64,000 nucleotides of DNA from the NCBI GenBank assembly GCA_017308575.1, contig JAFKEQ010000001.1:372001-436000 (forward strand), in the 5' to 3' direction. The notes beneath the pieces are model-generated. The model was not told the origin of the DNA and searched no databases. It worked only from the letters and a program-made list of their open reading frames with translations. The position numbers were made by a program, and so were the translations under genes. This stretch comes from Afipia sp. Its GTDB lineage: Bacteria; Pseudomonadota; Alphaproteobacteria; Rhizobiales; Xanthobacteraceae. Each line of letters starts with the position of its first letter. The stretch's first letter is position 1. Below are positions 20,621-30,006 of the stretch, piece after piece.

Positions 20621-20730
20621 CGTCATCCTGAGGTGCGAGCCGTCTTCGGCGAGCCTCGAAGGATGACTGTCCGCCTATCATTCCGTCACCCTTCGAGGCC
20701 TTCGCTTCGCTACGGCACCTCAGGGTGACG
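20621..20730. repeat. Intergenic palindromic repeat, family A, inside parA-parB
   Basis: CGTCATCCTGAGGTGCGAGC, then TCTTCGGCGAGCCTCGAAGG, then an inverted unit CCCTTCGAGGCC...GGCACCTCAGGGTGACG. It fills most of the gap between parA and parB, both leftward, so it would be transcribed between two genes whose relative dosage matters. Confidence 0.88.
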
Positions 20731-20736
20731 ACTTGT

Positions 20737-21591
20737 CTAGTGCGTGCGCAGCTCGCGCTCGCGCTGGATCACTTCGGTCGCGAGCTTCAGATAAGCTTCG
20801 CTGCCGACGCATTTCAGATCGTAGACCAGCACGGGCTTGCCGTAGGACGGCGCTTCGGAAATGCGCACGTTGCGCGGGATCATGGTGTCGTAGACCTTGT
20901 TGCCCATGAACTGACGCACATCGGCGACGACCTGGTTCGACAGGTTGTTGCGGGAGTCGAACATGGTCAGCACAATGCCGTGGATCGACAGCGTCGGGTT
21001 CAGGGTCGAGCGCACCTGCTCCACCGTCTGCAGCAGTTGCGACAGACCTTCGAGCGCGAAGAACTCGCACTGCAGCGGCACGAGGATGGCGTGCGCTGCG
21101 GCCATCGCATTCACCGTGATCAGGTTCAGCGACGGCGGGCAATCGATCAGCACATAGGTGTAGTCGCTGCCCTCTTCGACATCGACATTCAGTTCGGCGA
21201 TCGCGTTGCGCAGACGGAACGCGCGGCCCTGCGTGGTGCCGAGTTCAAGCTCAAGACCGGAAAGGTCCATGGTCGAGGCCGCGATATGCAGGCGCGGCAC
21301 CGCGGTCGGGACGATGGCCTCGCGCAGCTTGGCCTCGCCGGCCAGTACGTCATAGGTCGAGCAGTTGCGGTTGCGGCGATCGATGCCGAGACCGGTCGAG
21401 GCGTTGCCCTGCGGATCGAGATCGACGATCAGCACCCGCTCGCCGATAGCGGCCAGCGCTGTGCCGAGATTAATCGCGGTCGTGGTCTTGCCCACGCCGC
21501 CTTTCTGATTGGCCAGCGCCAGAATGCGCGGATGACCCCGCTCCACCGTCGCTCCACCTTCGTTCTGAAAAACCCCACCAATGCCAACCAT
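20737..21591 (-). CDS. parA: Chromosome partitioning ATPase ParA
   Basis: A 284-residue deviant Walker ATPase that forms the nucleoid gradient used by ParB-parS. Walker A is KGGVGKTTT at residues 30-38 with both signature lysines (Lys30 and Lys35). Walker A' is VDLDPQGNASTGLG and Walker B YVLIDCPPSLN; SQLLQTVEQVRSTLNP is typical. An N-terminal extension of about 20 residues precedes ILALANQKGG, and the true start may be internal. It lies 32 bp after rsmG in the conserved order mnmG-rsmG-parA-parB. Confidence 0.96.
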   Translation of the reverse strand: MVGIGGVFQNEGGATVERGHPRILALANQKGGVGKTTTAINLGTALAAIGERVLIVDLDPQGNASTGLGIDRRNRNCSTYDVLAGEAKLREAIVPTAVPRLHIAASTMDLSGLELELGTTQGRAFRLRNAIAELNVDVEEGSDYTYVLIDCPPSLNLITVNAMAAAHAILVPLQCEFFALEGLSQLLQTVEQVRSTLNPTLSIHGIVLTMFDSRNNLSNQVVADVRQFMGNKVYDTMIPRNVRISEAPSYGKPVLVYDLKCVGSEAYLKLATEVIQRERELRTH

Positions 21592-21623
21592 ATGGCCGCC
21601 TGTACTCTGTTACTGTCGGACGA

Positions 21624-22280
21624 TCACCGCCGCTCAAGCTGGTTGAGTTCGACGACCCAGCCGTGTCCGCCGGTGCGACTGGGATGTAAACGGGGCTCAA
21701 TAATCCAGTATTTAGTAGCTTCCGTCAATTCGGACTCTACATCTTGTCCTTTCAGAAACAGCGCTTTCGCGCCGCGTGTCATCAGGGGAGCTGCATAGTC
21801 CAGAAGCATATGTAGTGGAGCGACCGCACGCGCGGTGACGCAATCAACGGGCGCCTGCAAACTATCCACATAATCCCCGATGTCGCTGAGGATAACCGTG
21901 CCCGCGCCGCCAGTGATTCGGATCGCCTCGCGCAGGAAGGCTGCCTTCTTGGCGTTGCGCTCCACAAGCTGGACGGACGCGCCGTCACGCTCCGCCAATG
22001 CGCAGGCCAGCACCACGCCGGGAAAGCCGCCGCCGCTGCCGAAGTCGAGCCAACGCTTCGCATCGGGCGCGAGATCGAGAAGCTGCAGCGAATCGGCGAT
22101 ATGCCGGGTCCAGATCTGCGGCAGGGTCGTCGGCGAGATCAGATTGGTCTTGGCCTGCCACGCGACCAGAAGATCGACATAGCGATCCAGCCGCGCTTCC
22201 GTTTCACGTGAAACAGGAGTGAGCCGGAGCGCCGCCGCCTTGTCCGAGGCCGGGATCGAAGCTGAGGCCGTTTTGGCCAT
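21624..22280 (-). CDS. rsmG: 16S rRNA m7G527 methyltransferase
   Basis: A 218-residue SAM-dependent methyltransferase (GidB). The SAM pocket is WLDFGSGGGFPGVVLA, followed by VQLVERNAKKAAFLREA and the later VTARAVAPLHMLLDYAAPL. It methylates N7 of G527 in 16S rRNA and, when lost, confers low-level streptomycin resistance. The N-terminal PVSRETE codons embed a parS site. It is separated from mnmG by only 10 bp and from parA by 32 bp, indicating one transcript. Confidence 0.95.
   Translation of the reverse strand: MAKTASASIPASDKAAALRLTPVSRETEARLDRYVDLLVAWQAKTNLISPTTLPQIWTRHIADSLQLLDLAPDAKRWLDFGSGGGFPGVVLACALAERDGASVQLVERNAKKAAFLREAIRITGGAGTVILSDIGDYVDSLQAPVDCVTARAVAPLHMLLDYAAPLMTRGAKALFLKGQDVESELTEATKYWIIEPRLHPSRTGGHGWVVELNQLERR
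22200..22215. promoter_or_regulatory. parS: parS site within rsmG coding sequence
   Basis: CGTTTCACGTGAAACA matches the 16-bp parS consensus TGTTTCACGTGAAACA in 15 positions, including the whole inner 14-bp palindrome. It encodes Val-Ser-Arg-Glu-Thr near the RsmG N-terminus, so the site is fixed by both DNA and protein constraints. It lies 2 kb from the three intergenic parS copies. Confidence 0.9.
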
Positions 22281-22290
22281 GGGATTCCCC

Positions 22291-24162
22291 TCAGGCGGAT
22301 ACGGTGGACGGCCGGCGCGATTCGCGGCGCAGGTAAGCCGCCAGAATCGCCAGCGCCGCCGGCGTCATGGCCTCGATCCGGCCCGCCTGCCCGATGGTCC
22401 GCGGCCGGACACGCTCCAGCTTCTGCCGCACCTCGTTCGAGAGTCCCGGCACGGCGCTGTAATCCACGTCCGTCAGGATCAGGTTCTCGTCGCGCCGGAA
22501 GGCCTGTACGTCCGCCGCCTGCCGCTCCAGATAGACGTCGTATTTGGCATCGATTTCCAGATGGACCGCGATAGCGGGATCGATGGCGCCAAGCTGCGGC
22601 CAGATGGACAGAATGTTGGTCCATTCGATCTCGGGATAGGCCAGCATTTCAAAGGCCGTGCGGCGCTGGCCGTCGCGGTTGAGCGCAATTCCATACTTGC
22701 CGGCCTCGTTGGGAGTGACCGACAGCGACTTCGCCAGCGCTTTTGCGGCATTCAGCGCGTCCATCTTGACCGCATGACGCTGCGCCCGCTCCGCGCCGAC
22801 ACAGCCGAGGGCAATGCCGCGGTCGGTGAGGCGCTGATCGGCATTGTCCGCCCGCAGGGTCAGGCGATATTCGGCCCGGGACGTGAACATGCGGTAGGGC
22901 TCGGTGATGCCGCGCGAGGTCAGGTCGTCGATCATCACCCCGAGATAGCCTTCGGCCCGGTCGAACACGACCGGCTCGCCGCCGCCCGCCAGCAAGGCTG
23001 CGTTCAACCCTGCCACCAGCCCCTGCGCGCCCGCCTCCTCATAGCCGGTGGTACCGTTGATCTGTCCGGCCAGGAAAAGCCCGGAGACGCGCTTGGTCTG
23101 CAGGGTCGGGTCCATTTCACGTGGATCGACGTGATCGTATTCGATGGCATAGCCCGGGCGGACCATTTTCACCCGCTCGAGGCCCGGAATGGTGGCGAGA
23201 ATGGCCTGCTGAACCTCTTCCGGCAGCGATGTGGAGATGCCGTTGGGGTAAACCGTGCTGTCGTCGAGCCCTTCCGGCTCCAGGAAGATCTGATGGCCGT
23301 CGCGGTCGCCGAACCGGACGATCTTGTCCTCGATGGACGGGCAATAGCGTGGGCCAGTGCTCTTGATCTGGCCGGAATACATCGGCGAGCGATGGACGTT
23401 GGCCCGGATGATCTCGTGGGTAGCGTTCGTGGTCCGGGTGATGCCGCATTCGATCTGCGGGGTGGAAATCCGGTCCGTCAGCACCGAAAACGGCTCGATC
23501 GGATCGTCCCCGGGCTGCATCTCCACCGCAGACCAGTCGATGGTCGATCCATCGAGACGCGGCGGCGTCCCGGTCTTGAGACGGCCGAGCGTGAAACCGA
23601 CCTGCTCGAAAGACTTCGAAAGCCCCATCGCCGGGGCTTCATCGACCCGCCCAGCGGGCCAGTTCTTCTCGCCGAGGTGAATCAGGCCACGCAGGAAGGT
23701 GCCGGTGGTCACCACCACGGCTCCAACCGCGAATTTCCGGCCGTCGGCCAGCCGCAGACCGGTGATCCGGCCATCGGACAGCAGGAATTCGTCCGCCTCG
23801 CCCTCGATTACGGTCAGATTGGCGGTTTCTCGGATCGCGGCCTGCATCGCGGCCGCATAAAGCTTGCGGTCGATCTGGGCGCGGGGACCACGAACCGCAG
23901 GACCCTTCCGGCGGTTCAGAACCCGGAACTGGATGCCACCCTGGTCGGCCATCCGGCCCATCAGGCCATCCAAAGCATCGATTTCCCGGACCAGATGGCC
24001 CTTTCCAAGGCCTCCGATGGCGGGATTGCAGGACATCGCACCGATGGTCGCGAATTGGTGGGTCACCAGCGCGGTTTTCGCGCCCATGCGCGCGGATGCC
24101 GCCGCGGCTTCACAGCCGGCGTGCCCGCCCCCGATCACAATCACATCAAATGTCGTCTGCAT
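22291..24162 (-). CDS. mnmG: tRNA uridine-5-carboxymethylaminomethyl synthesis enzyme MnmG
   Basis: A 623-residue FAD enzyme (GidA). The FAD-binding motif is [14 protein letters not shown] at residues 7-20. Further blocks are [64 protein letters not shown] and [21 protein letters not shown], all diagnostic. With MnmE it installs the cmnm5 group at wobble U34. The C-terminus ends in the helical part that contacts MnmE. It is separated from mnmE by 169 bp holding three parS sites, so mnmG starts its own transcript, followed by rsmG-parA-parB. Confidence 0.97.
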   Translation of the reverse strand: MQTTFDVIVIGGGHAGCEAAAASARMGAKTALVTHQFATIGAMSCNPAIGGLGKGHLVREIDALDGLMGRMADQGGIQFRVLNRRKGPAVRGPRAQIDRKLYAAAMQAAIRETANLTVIEGEADEFLLSDGRITGLRLADGRKFAVGAVVVTTGTFLRGLIHLGEKNWPAGRVDEAPAMGLSKSFEQVGFTLGRLKTGTPPRLDGSTIDWSAVEMQPGDDPIEPFSVLTDRISTPQIECGITRTTNATHEIIRANVHRSPMYSGQIKSTGPRYCPSIEDKIVRFGDRDGHQIFLEPEGLDDSTVYPNGISTSLPEEVQQAILATIPGLERVKMVRPGYAIEYDHVDPREMDPTLQTKRVSGLFLAGQINGTTGYEEAGAQGLVAGLNAALLAGGGEPVVFDRAEGYLGVMIDDLTSRGITEPYRMFTSRAEYRLTLRADNADQRLTDRGIALGCVGAERAQRHAVKMDALNAAKALAKSLSVTPNEAGKYGIALNRDGQRRTAFEMLAYPEIEWTNILSIWPQLGAIDPAIAVHLEIDAKYDVYLERQAADVQAFRRDENLILTDVDYSAVPGLSNEVRQKLERVRPRTIGQAGRIEAMTPAALAILAAYLRRESRRPSTVSA

Positions 24163-24215
24163 GCGCGTCTTCTATCGCTTTGGTGCGAAAGCTGAAAGAC
24201 GGAAATCGATCAAAG

Positions 24216-24231
24216 TGTTTCACGTGAAACG
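24216..24231. promoter_or_regulatory. parS: parS site 1 of the mnmG-mnmE cluster
   Basis: TGTTTCACGTGAAACG has 15 of 16 bases of the ParB target consensus and a full inner 14-bp palindrome. It is 54 bp upstream of the mnmG start. Confidence 0.92.
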
Positions 24232-24254
24232 ATAGAGAGCCGCCGCGCGCAGCT

Positions 24255-24270
24255 TGTTTCACGTGAAACA
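24255..24270. promoter_or_regulatory. parS: parS site 2 of the mnmG-mnmE cluster
   Basis: TGTTTCACGTGAAACA is a perfect 16-bp palindromic match to parS. It starts 39 bp after site 1. Confidence 0.95.
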
Positions 24271-24284
24271 CGGGTTCCCAGTCC

Positions 24285-24300
24285 TGTTTCACGTGAAACA
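24285..24300. promoter_or_regulatory. parS: parS site 3 of the mnmG-mnmE cluster
   Basis: TGTTTCACGTGAAACA is a perfect match to parS. It starts 30 bp after site 2, about three helical turns, and lies 32 bp from the mnmE stop codon. Confidence 0.95.
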
Positions 24301-24331
24301 GGGTCATTGGCCGACCGCCTCAGCCAATGGC

Positions 24332-25681
24332 CTACTTTCCGATACAGAATTCGCGGAAGATCACGTCGAGAATGTCCTCCACGTCCACCCTGCCCGTCAG
24401 CCGACCTAACGAATGAATCGCGATTCGAAGTTCCTCCGCGATCAACTCATCTCCGCGATCCACCGCCTCCCCGGCCCGGCGAAGGGCCGCGGCCGTATCA
24501 CGCAGCAGGGTCCGGTGCCGCGCCCGGCTGACCAGCGCCATTTCGCCGGAACCGAAATAGTCCTGGGCGTAAGCCACCAGCGCCGCGACCAGATCGGACA
24601 CGCCGTCACCCCGCGCGGCGGAAATATCGAACCGGGTCCGCCCGTCCCTCGCCTCACCCTTCGCGGCCAGAAGATCGACCTTGTTGCGCACGATCCAGAC
24701 CGGCGCATGATCGTCACCGCCTGAAAGCGTCGGCGCCGCCTCGTCCTGCGCATCGGTCAGCCACAGCACCAGATCGGATGTACGTGCGCGATCGCGCGCG
24801 CGGCGCACGCCTTCCTGCTCGACTGGATCGTGTGTCTCGCGCACGCCTGCGGTGTCGATCACCGTCACCGGATAGCCGTCGAGATCGAGATGCACTTCGA
24901 TCACGTCGCGCGTCGTGCCGGCATGCGGCGAGACGATCGCCGCTTCGCGCCGCGCCAGACGATTGAGCAGCGTGGACTTGCCCGCGTTCGGCGGGCCTGC
25001 GATCGCAACGGTGAGGCCTTCGCGCAAGCGTTCACTTCGTGCCGATGAGACAAGGGTTTCTTCGATTTCGGATTTGAGCGCCGCGATCTTTTTCAGCGCG
25101 GGCGCGATCAGGTCCGACGACACATCGCCTTCATCCGAAAAATCGATTCCCGCTTCCACAAGCGCGGAGGCTTCGATGATCTGCTGACGCCACGTCTCGG
25201 CTTTCGCACCGAGCAATCCTTTCAGATGGCGCAACGCCTGGCGGCGCTGGCGATCGGTGTCGGCATGAATCAGATCGTCGAGGCCTTCAGCTTCGGTGAG
25301 ATCGAGCTTGCCGTTCTCGAATGCGCGCCGCGTGAATTCGCCGGGCTCGGCCGGACGCAAGCCATCGATCGCGCCGAGCGCATCGAACATCGCCGCGATC
25401 ACCGCGCGTCCGCCATGAACATGAAATTCCGCGACGTCCTCGCCGGTGGCGCTGTGCGGAGCCGGAAACCAGAGCGTCACCGATTCGTCGAGCGCGCTGC
25501 CATCGAGATCGCGCAGCGTCGACAAATGAGCGAGACGCGGCGCAGGCAAACCCCCACACAGCCGCTCGACCGCGATCCGCGCCTGCGGTCCGGAGACCCG
25601 GATGATGGCGATGGCCGAGGGCGCGCGGCCGGACGACAGGGCGAAGATGGTGAGGTCGGAAGATTGCAAGGAAGACGGCAT
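24332..25681 (-). CDS. mnmE: tRNA modification GTPase MnmE
   Basis: A 449-residue GTPase (TrmE). The N-terminal folate-binding part has [21 protein letters not shown] and [20 protein letters not shown]. The G domain has G1 [10 protein letters not shown]2 TTRD, G3 DTAG and G4 NKVD. The C-terminus ends FREFCIGK, the conserved CxGK whose Cys is essential. With MnmG it modifies U34 of tRNAs. ATG 25681 gives the family start ([18 protein letters not shown]); a further in-frame start at 25738 adds a non-homologous 19 residues. Confidence 0.97.
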   Translation of the reverse strand: MPSSLQSSDLTIFALSSGRAPSAIAIIRVSGPQARIAVERLCGGLPAPRLAHLSTLRDLDGSALDESVTLWFPAPHSATGEDVAEFHVHGGRAVIAAMFDALGAIDGLRPAEPGEFTRRAFENGKLDLTEAEGLDDLIHADTDRQRRQALRHLKGLLGAKAETWRQQIIEASALVEAGIDFSDEGDVSSDLIAPALKKIAALKSEIEETLVSSARSERLREGLTVAIAGPPNAGKSTLLNRLARREAAIVSPHAGTTRDVIEVHLDLDGYPVTVIDTAGVRETHDPVEQEGVRRARDRARTSDLVLWLTDAQDEAAPTLSGGDDHAPVWIVRNKVDLLAAKGEARDGRTRFDISAARGDGVSDLVAALVAYAQDYFGSGEMALVSRARHRTLLRDTAAALRRAGEAVDRGDELIAEELRIAIHSLGRLTGRVDVEDILDVIFREFCIGK

Positions 25682-25781
25682 GGCTATTTGTCGGACAGCC
25701 CGAAGCCATGCAATTAAAAACAGATTGCTGCGTTGCAATATACCGCAGCAATAGGTGCAATAAAATTATTGCACCGCACAA

Positions 25782-26483
25782 TCAGCGGGCGGCGGCGATC
25801 AGATCCGACAGCGACACCCGCTGTTCGCCTGCCTGATTGAAATTCTCCGGCGCCAGCCATTTTTCATAGGCGCCCCTGAGCGCCGGCCATTCGCTGTTCA
25901 GCATCGAGAACCAGGCGGTGTCCCGGTTGTGACCCTTCACCACCATGTGGTTGCGGAAAATTCCCTCGAATCGAAATCCGAGGCGCAATGCCGTCCGGCG
26001 TGACGGCGCGTTGAACGAATTACATTTCCATTCATAGCGGCGATAGCCGAGGTCTTCGAACACATGCCGCATCAAAAGGAACATCGCCTCGGTGGTGGCG
26101 GGCGTTCGCTTCAGTGCATCCGAATAATGAATGTTGCCAATTTCGATGACGCCATTGGCCGGATCGGGCCGCATATAGGCGCACATCCCCGCCGCGCGAT
26201 TCGTCTTGCGATCGATGATGGCGCTGAAAACAAGGTCGGTGCTGTTGGCACAATCCGTGATCCAGTTCAACAGATCCGCGTCGTTCGCAAATGGACCGCT
26301 GAACAGATAGGCCCACGACGACTCGTCAGTGACCCTGAACGCTGCGACAAGATCCTCGCCATGGCGCTCTATGTTCAACGGCTCGATGCGGCAAGTGCGG
26401 CCGTCGATGGTGACATGCTGCGGTGACGGGCGGCGCGTCCAGTCGGGCAGGGGCGCACCGAGCGGAAGACGGGTATTGGACAA
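25782..26483 (-). CDS. GNAT family acetyltransferase (RimJ/RimL-like)
   Basis: A 233-residue acetyltransferase of the Acetyltransf_3 type. Blocks seen are CRIEPLNIERHGEDLVAAF, IDRKTNRAAGMCAYMRPDPANGVIEIGNIHYSD, TEAMFLLMRHVFEDLGYRRYEWKCNSFNAPSRRTALRLGFRFEGIFRNHMVVKG and NRDTAWFSML; RTALRLGF is the acetyl-CoA-side signature. The best start is a TTG at 26483 behind GGAGG, giving LSNTRLPLGAPLPDW; the open frame continues to 26621 with weaker candidates. The substrate is unknown. It sits between mnmE and rho, an insertion relative to the usual core order. Confidence 0.85.
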   Translation of the reverse strand: MSNTRLPLGAPLPDWTRRPSPQHVTIDGRTCRIEPLNIERHGEDLVAAFRVTDESSWAYLFSGPFANDADLLNWITDCANSTDLVFSAIIDRKTNRAAGMCAYMRPDPANGVIEIGNIHYSDALKRTPATTEAMFLLMRHVFEDLGYRRYEWKCNSFNAPSRRTALRLGFRFEGIFRNHMVVKGHNRDTAWFSMLNSEWPALRGAYEKWLAPENFNQAGEQRVSLSDLIAAAR

Positions 26484-26568
26484 GAACAAACCTCCCTCGC
26501 TGTCGCGCCTCTTTGTTATTGCGGCGCGGACAGTGCGATCATCCTGACGCGGTCCGTCAGAAATGCAA

Positions 26569-26616
26569 ATGCCCGGCCTCATAACGAAGACGCGCTTCGT
26601 CCTGAAAGCCGGGCAT
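26569..26616 (-). terminator. Long hairpin downstream of rho
   Basis: ATGCCCGGC (26569-26577) pairs with GCCGGGCAT (26608-26616). Inside it, ACGAAG and CTTCGT form a second stem, so the RNA would fold as a stacked or branched hairpin. It lies in the gap between rho and the acetyltransferase gene. There is no strong U run. Confidence 0.45.
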
Positions 26617-26627
26617 AGCAAATACGC

Positions 26628-26646
26628 TGACCGGTGTTGCCGGTCA
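26628..26646 (-). terminator. Short hairpin just after rho stop codon
   Basis: TGACCGG (26628-26634) and CCGGTCA (26640-26646) form a perfect 7-bp stem with a 5-nt loop, 10 bp after the rho stop. With no U tract it may be an mRNA 3'-end stabiliser rather than an intrinsic terminator. Confidence 0.45.
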
Positions 26647-26656
26647 GAAAGTCATG

Positions 26657-27922
26657 TCAGGTATTCATGCTCTCGAAGAACTCCGCGTTGTTCTTGGTGT
26701 TGCGGAGCTTGTCGAGCAGGAATTCGATGGCATCCATCGATCCCATCGGATTGAGGATACGACGCAGCACGTACATCTTCTTGAGCAGCTGCGGATCGGT
26801 GATGAGCTCTTCCTTGCGCGTGCCGGAGCGCGCGATGTCGATCGCCGGGAAGGTGCGCTTGTCGGCGACCTTGCGATCGAGGATGAGTTCGGAGTTACCG
26901 GTGCCCTTGAATTCCTCGAAGATCACTTCGTCCATGCGGCTGCCGGTATCGACCAGCGCGGTGGCGATGATGGTGAGCGATCCGCCTTCCTCGATGTTAC
27001 GCGCGGCGCCAAAGAAGCGCTTCGGGCGCTGCAGCGCGTTGGCATCGACACCGCCGGTCAGCACCTTGCCGGATGACGGCACCACGGTGTTGTAGGCGCG
27101 GCCGAGGCGGGTGATCGAATCGAGCAGGATCACAACATCGCGGCCGTGTTCGACCAGGCGCTTGGCCTTTTCGATCACCATTTCGGCAACCTGGACGTGA
27201 CGCACCGCCGGTTCGTCGAAGGTCGAGGACACGACCTCGCCCTTCACCGAGCGCTGCATGTCGGTGACTTCTTCCGGACGCTCGTCGATCAGAAGAACGA
27301 TCAGATAGCATTCCGGATGATTGGCCGTGATCGAATGCGCGATGTTCTGCATCAGCACGGTCTTGCCGGTGCGGGGCGGCGCGACGATCAGCGCGCGCTG
27401 GCCCTTGCCGATCGGCGCGACAATGTCGATGACCCGCGGTGACAGGTCCTTGCGGGTCGGATCGTCGATCTCGAGCTTGAAGCGCTCGTCCGGAAACAGC
27501 GGCGTCAGGTTGTCGAAATTGACCTTGTGCCGGGACTTTTCCGGGTCTTCGAAATTCAGCGTGTTGACCTTGAGCAGCGCGAAGTAGCGTTCGCCCTCCT
27601 TCGGGCTGCGGATATGGCCCTCGATGGTGTCGCCGGTGCGCAGGCCGAAGCGGCGAATCTGCGAGGGCGAAACATAGATATCGTCGGGGCCGGGCAGGTA
27701 GTTCGCGTCCCATGACCGCAGGAAGCCGAAGCCGTCGGAGAGAACTTCGACAACGCCTTCACCGATGATATCGGTTTCCGCAATCGCAAGCTGCTTGAGA
27801 ATCGCGAACATCAATTCCTGCTTGCGCATGGTGCTCGCGTTTTCGACCCCGTTCTCCTCGGCGAAAGAAACAAGCTCTGCCGGCGTTTTGGATTTGAGGT
27901 CTTGAAGTTTGATTTCCCGCAT
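26657..27922 (-). CDS. rho: Transcription termination factor Rho
   Basis: A 421-residue hexameric RNA helicase, the standard length without large insertions. The N-terminal RNA-binding OB fold holds [35 protein letters not shown]. The P-loop is [11 protein letters not shown], the Walker B region [17 protein letters not shown], and the Q/R loops [11 protein letters not shown] and [29 protein letters not shown]. It ends [22 protein letters not shown]. A 281-bp gene-free leader separates it from hemJ; long rho leaders often carry autoregulation, but I cannot identify a specific element. Confidence 0.97.
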   Translation of the reverse strand: MREIKLQDLKSKTPAELVSFAEENGVENASTMRKQELMFAILKQLAIAETDIIGEGVVEVLSDGFGFLRSWDANYLPGPDDIYVSPSQIRRFGLRTGDTIEGHIRSPKEGERYFALLKVNTLNFEDPEKSRHKVNFDNLTPLFPDERFKLEIDDPTRKDLSPRVIDIVAPIGKGQRALIVAPPRTGKTVLMQNIAHSITANHPECYLIVLLIDERPEEVTDMQRSVKGEVVSSTFDEPAVRHVQVAEMVIEKAKRLVEHGRDVVILLDSITRLGRAYNTVVPSSGKVLTGGVDANALQRPKRFFGAARNIEEGGSLTIIATALVDTGSRMDEVIFEEFKGTGNSELILDRKVADKRTFPAIDIARSGTRKEELITDPQLLKKMYVLRRILNPMGSMDAIEFLLDKLRNTKNNAEFFESMNT

Positions 27923-28203
27923 CGGGGTCAGTCCTGTGGAGAGAAGTAACGGGGGAGGGAAGCGGAGGATTCAGCCTGCTGACGACAAACGGACAACCAA
28001 CAATCAGAAGTCCGCAGGGTCTCAAGTCGATAGTCTTGAGCGTGAAAGGTGCCGGGAGGCTTCAAACCCGATATGGCGGCCGGTCCAACAATGAGACCGG
28101 GACTCAACCACATCCGCCTGCGTTCGGTGGGATGGTGCGAATATAGAAAATCGGTCCGGTTCACGCAAGGACGCGATTCAATGCGAATCAGCCGGCCGAG
28201 GCG

Positions 28204-28626
28204 TCAAAATGGCTTCACGATCACCAGAATCACGATGGCGATCATCAGGACGGTCGGCACCTCATTGATAATACGATAGAATTTCTGGCTTCGGGTATTC
28301 CGGTCAAGGGCGAAGTCCCGCACCCGGCCGACCAGAAAGCCATGGACGCCCGACATGATCAGCACCAGCAGGAATTTGAGCTGAAACCAGTGCGCCATGT
28401 GCCAGCCGCCCTGCCAGACCAACCACAATCCCGCCAGCCAGGTCACGATCATGGCCGGATTGATGATCGCCTTGAGCAGCCGCCGTTCCATCACCTTGAA
28501 CGTTTCGGACTGTTTCGAGCCGATCTCGGCGTCACAGTGATAAACGAACAGGCGCGGCAGATAGAGCATGCCTGCCATCCAGGAGATGACAGCGATCACA
28601 TGCAGGGCCTTGATCCAGTCGTACAT
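28204..28626 (-). CDS. hemJ: Protoporphyrinogen oxidase HemJ
   Basis: A 140-residue inner-membrane protein with four hydrophobic segments and many aromatic and charged residues: WIKALHVIAVISWMAGMLYLPRLFVYH (with the conserved His pair), FKVMERRLLKAIINPAMIVTWLAGLWL, HWFQLKFLLVLIMSGVHGFLVG and FYRIINEVPTVLMI. HemJ oxidises protoporphyrinogen IX to protoporphyrin IX in bacteria lacking HemY/HemG. Adjacency to rho and the presumed origin is conserved in alphaproteobacteria. The hemE gene often found here is absent from the window. Confidence 0.93.
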   Translation of the reverse strand: MYDWIKALHVIAVISWMAGMLYLPRLFVYHCDAEIGSKQSETFKVMERRLLKAIINPAMIVTWLAGLWLVWQGGWHMAHWFQLKFLLVLIMSGVHGFLVGRVRDFALDRNTRSQKFYRIINEVPTVLMIAIVILVIVKPF

Positions 28627-29157
28627 AGCCTTGCCGGTCTCTTTCTCTTCTCAATCGTTCTGCCGGTTATGGTAGTCTTGCAGAACCTGTCGTGTGCCAC
28701 GGATTGCAGGAACTTTTCTCTGCCGAGCCCGTTGAGCAGCATCGATAGATGACGTGAGAGACGGTCTGTCCGCAAGCACGACTTTCTTAAAGAACCTTTT
28801 AGATTCTTAAGTTTGATTAGGTGTAGCGGTGATTAGCGTCCGCGCATCCTTCTCCCGTCCTTATCAAGTCTCCATCCACATGCGGCCGACTTATGCCCGT
28901 TGCCGGCAGATGCAGCGGCGAGGGAAATTCCCGGATGGTTTCAATCGTTTGCCGGATGGCTGCCTGTCTTTATCCCAAGACAAATCCACATAAGGCCGTT
29001 ACCATTCAGATCATGGCCTGATCTCATCCCGAAATCAGCCCTGTGAATGATTTGGCGGGTTATCCCGCTCGCCGCCGTCCATCGCGCGAGAGACGTGGAA
29101 ATGCCCACAAGGACTCACATCAATTCACAGCAGCCGGACCGATAAACCGAATCCAGA
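28627..29157. other. oriC: Candidate chromosomal replication origin (hemJ-ppsR gap)
   Basis: A 531-bp gene-free gap where genes turn from leftward (to 28626) to rightward (from 29158). The alphaproteobacterial origin characterised in Caulobacter lies next to the DUF299/ppsR gene. The sequence shows an AT-rich stretch (28781-28820) with a near-CtrA box TTAA-N7-TTTA (28787-28801) running into a GATTC (28802-28806). Degenerate DnaA-like boxes occur at 28872-28880 (CCATCCACA), 28970-28978 (TTATCCCAA), 28982-28990 (AAATCCACA) and 29060-29068 (TTATCCCGC), each two or three mismatches from TTATCCACA. A second GANTC is at 29149. The parS cluster is 4.3 kb away. No perfect DnaA box was found. Confidence 0.6.
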
Positions 29158-30006
29158 ATGCCTAGCTCCCGCAGTTATTTTCATCTTCACATGATCTCCG
29201 ACTCGACGGGCGAGACGCTGATTACCGTCGCGCGCGCGGTGGCTGCGCAATATTCCAATGTGTCGCCGGTGGAGCACGTCTATCCGCTGGTGCGCAGCCA
29301 GAAGCAGCTTGATCGCGTGCTGGCGGAGATCGAGGAAGCGCCGGGCATCGTGCTGTTCACACTGCTGGAAAAGGATCTGGTCGAGCGGCTCGAAGCCAAG
29401 TGCCAGGAAATCAACATTCCGAGCCTGTCGATCATCGGGCCGGTGATGCAACTGTTTCAGGCCTATCTCGGCACCGAGACCTCGCGCCGTGTCGGCGCGC
29501 AGCACACCCTCAACGCCGAGTACTTTAAGCGCATCGATGCGCTGAACTACACGATGATGCACGACGATGGCCAGCATGTCGAAGGTCTGGAAGATGCCGA
29601 TGTGGTTCTGGTCGGCGTGTCGCGCACCTCGAAGACGCCGACGTCGATCTATCTCGCCAACCGCGGCGTGCGCACCGCCAATGTGCCGCTGGTGCCGGGG
29701 ATTCCGATTCCGCCTCAGCTTGAAACTTTGAAAAAGCCGCTGGTGGTCAGTCTTCATGCGACACCGGAGCGGCTGATTCAGATTCGCCAGAATCGGCTGC
29801 TGGGCATCGGCGCGGGGCCGTCGAGCGGGGACGACGCTTATACGGACCGGCAGGCCGTCGCCGAAGAGGTGACCTTTTCGCGCAAGCTGAGCGCCAAGTA
29901 CGATTGGCCCTTGCTCGACGTGACGCGGCGATCGATCGAGGAAACCGCCGCGGCCATCATGAAACTCTATGGCGATCGCCAGCGTCAGAAGGCCTCGCAA
30001 TCGTGA
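29158..30006 (+). CDS. ppsR: PPDK/PEP synthase regulatory protein (DUF299)
   Basis: A 282-residue bifunctional kinase/pyrophosphorylase that inactivates or activates pyruvate phosphate dikinase or PEP synthase. It opens [20 protein letters not shown] and has the P-loop-like [19 protein letters not shown] and [15 protein letters not shown] region, ending [17 protein letters not shown]; all are DUF299 hallmarks. This gene is RP001 in Rickettsia and marks the right side of the origin in alphaproteobacteria. Which target enzyme it controls cannot be told from the window. Its stop overlaps the maf start. Confidence 0.93.
   Translation: MPSSRSYFHLHMISDSTGETLITVARAVAAQYSNVSPVEHVYPLVRSQKQLDRVLAEIEEAPGIVLFTLLEKDLVERLEAKCQEINIPSLSIIGPVMQLFQAYLGTETSRRVGAQHTLNAEYFKRIDALNYTMMHDDGQHVEGLEDADVVLVGVSRTSKTPTSIYLANRGVRTANVPLVPGIPIPPQLETLKKPLVVSLHATPERLIQIRQNRLLGIGAGPSSGDDAYTDRQAVAEEVTFSRKLSAKYDWPLLDVTRRSIEETAAAIMKLYGDRQRQKASQS

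Noticed and set aside
23114..23127. ATTTCACGTGGATC inside mnmG as a fifth parS
   Set aside because: Only 11 of 14 core positions match and the palindrome is broken, so it is probably codon coincidence.
22219..24195. A 658-codon open frame on the plus strand
   Set aside because: It lies antisense to mnmG and part of rsmG, whose protein motifs are unmistakable; high GC content creates such mirror frames.
26657..28203. Riboswitch or attenuator in the 281-bp rho leader (27923-28203)
   Set aside because: No consistent stem set or known aptamer motif could be recognised by eye.
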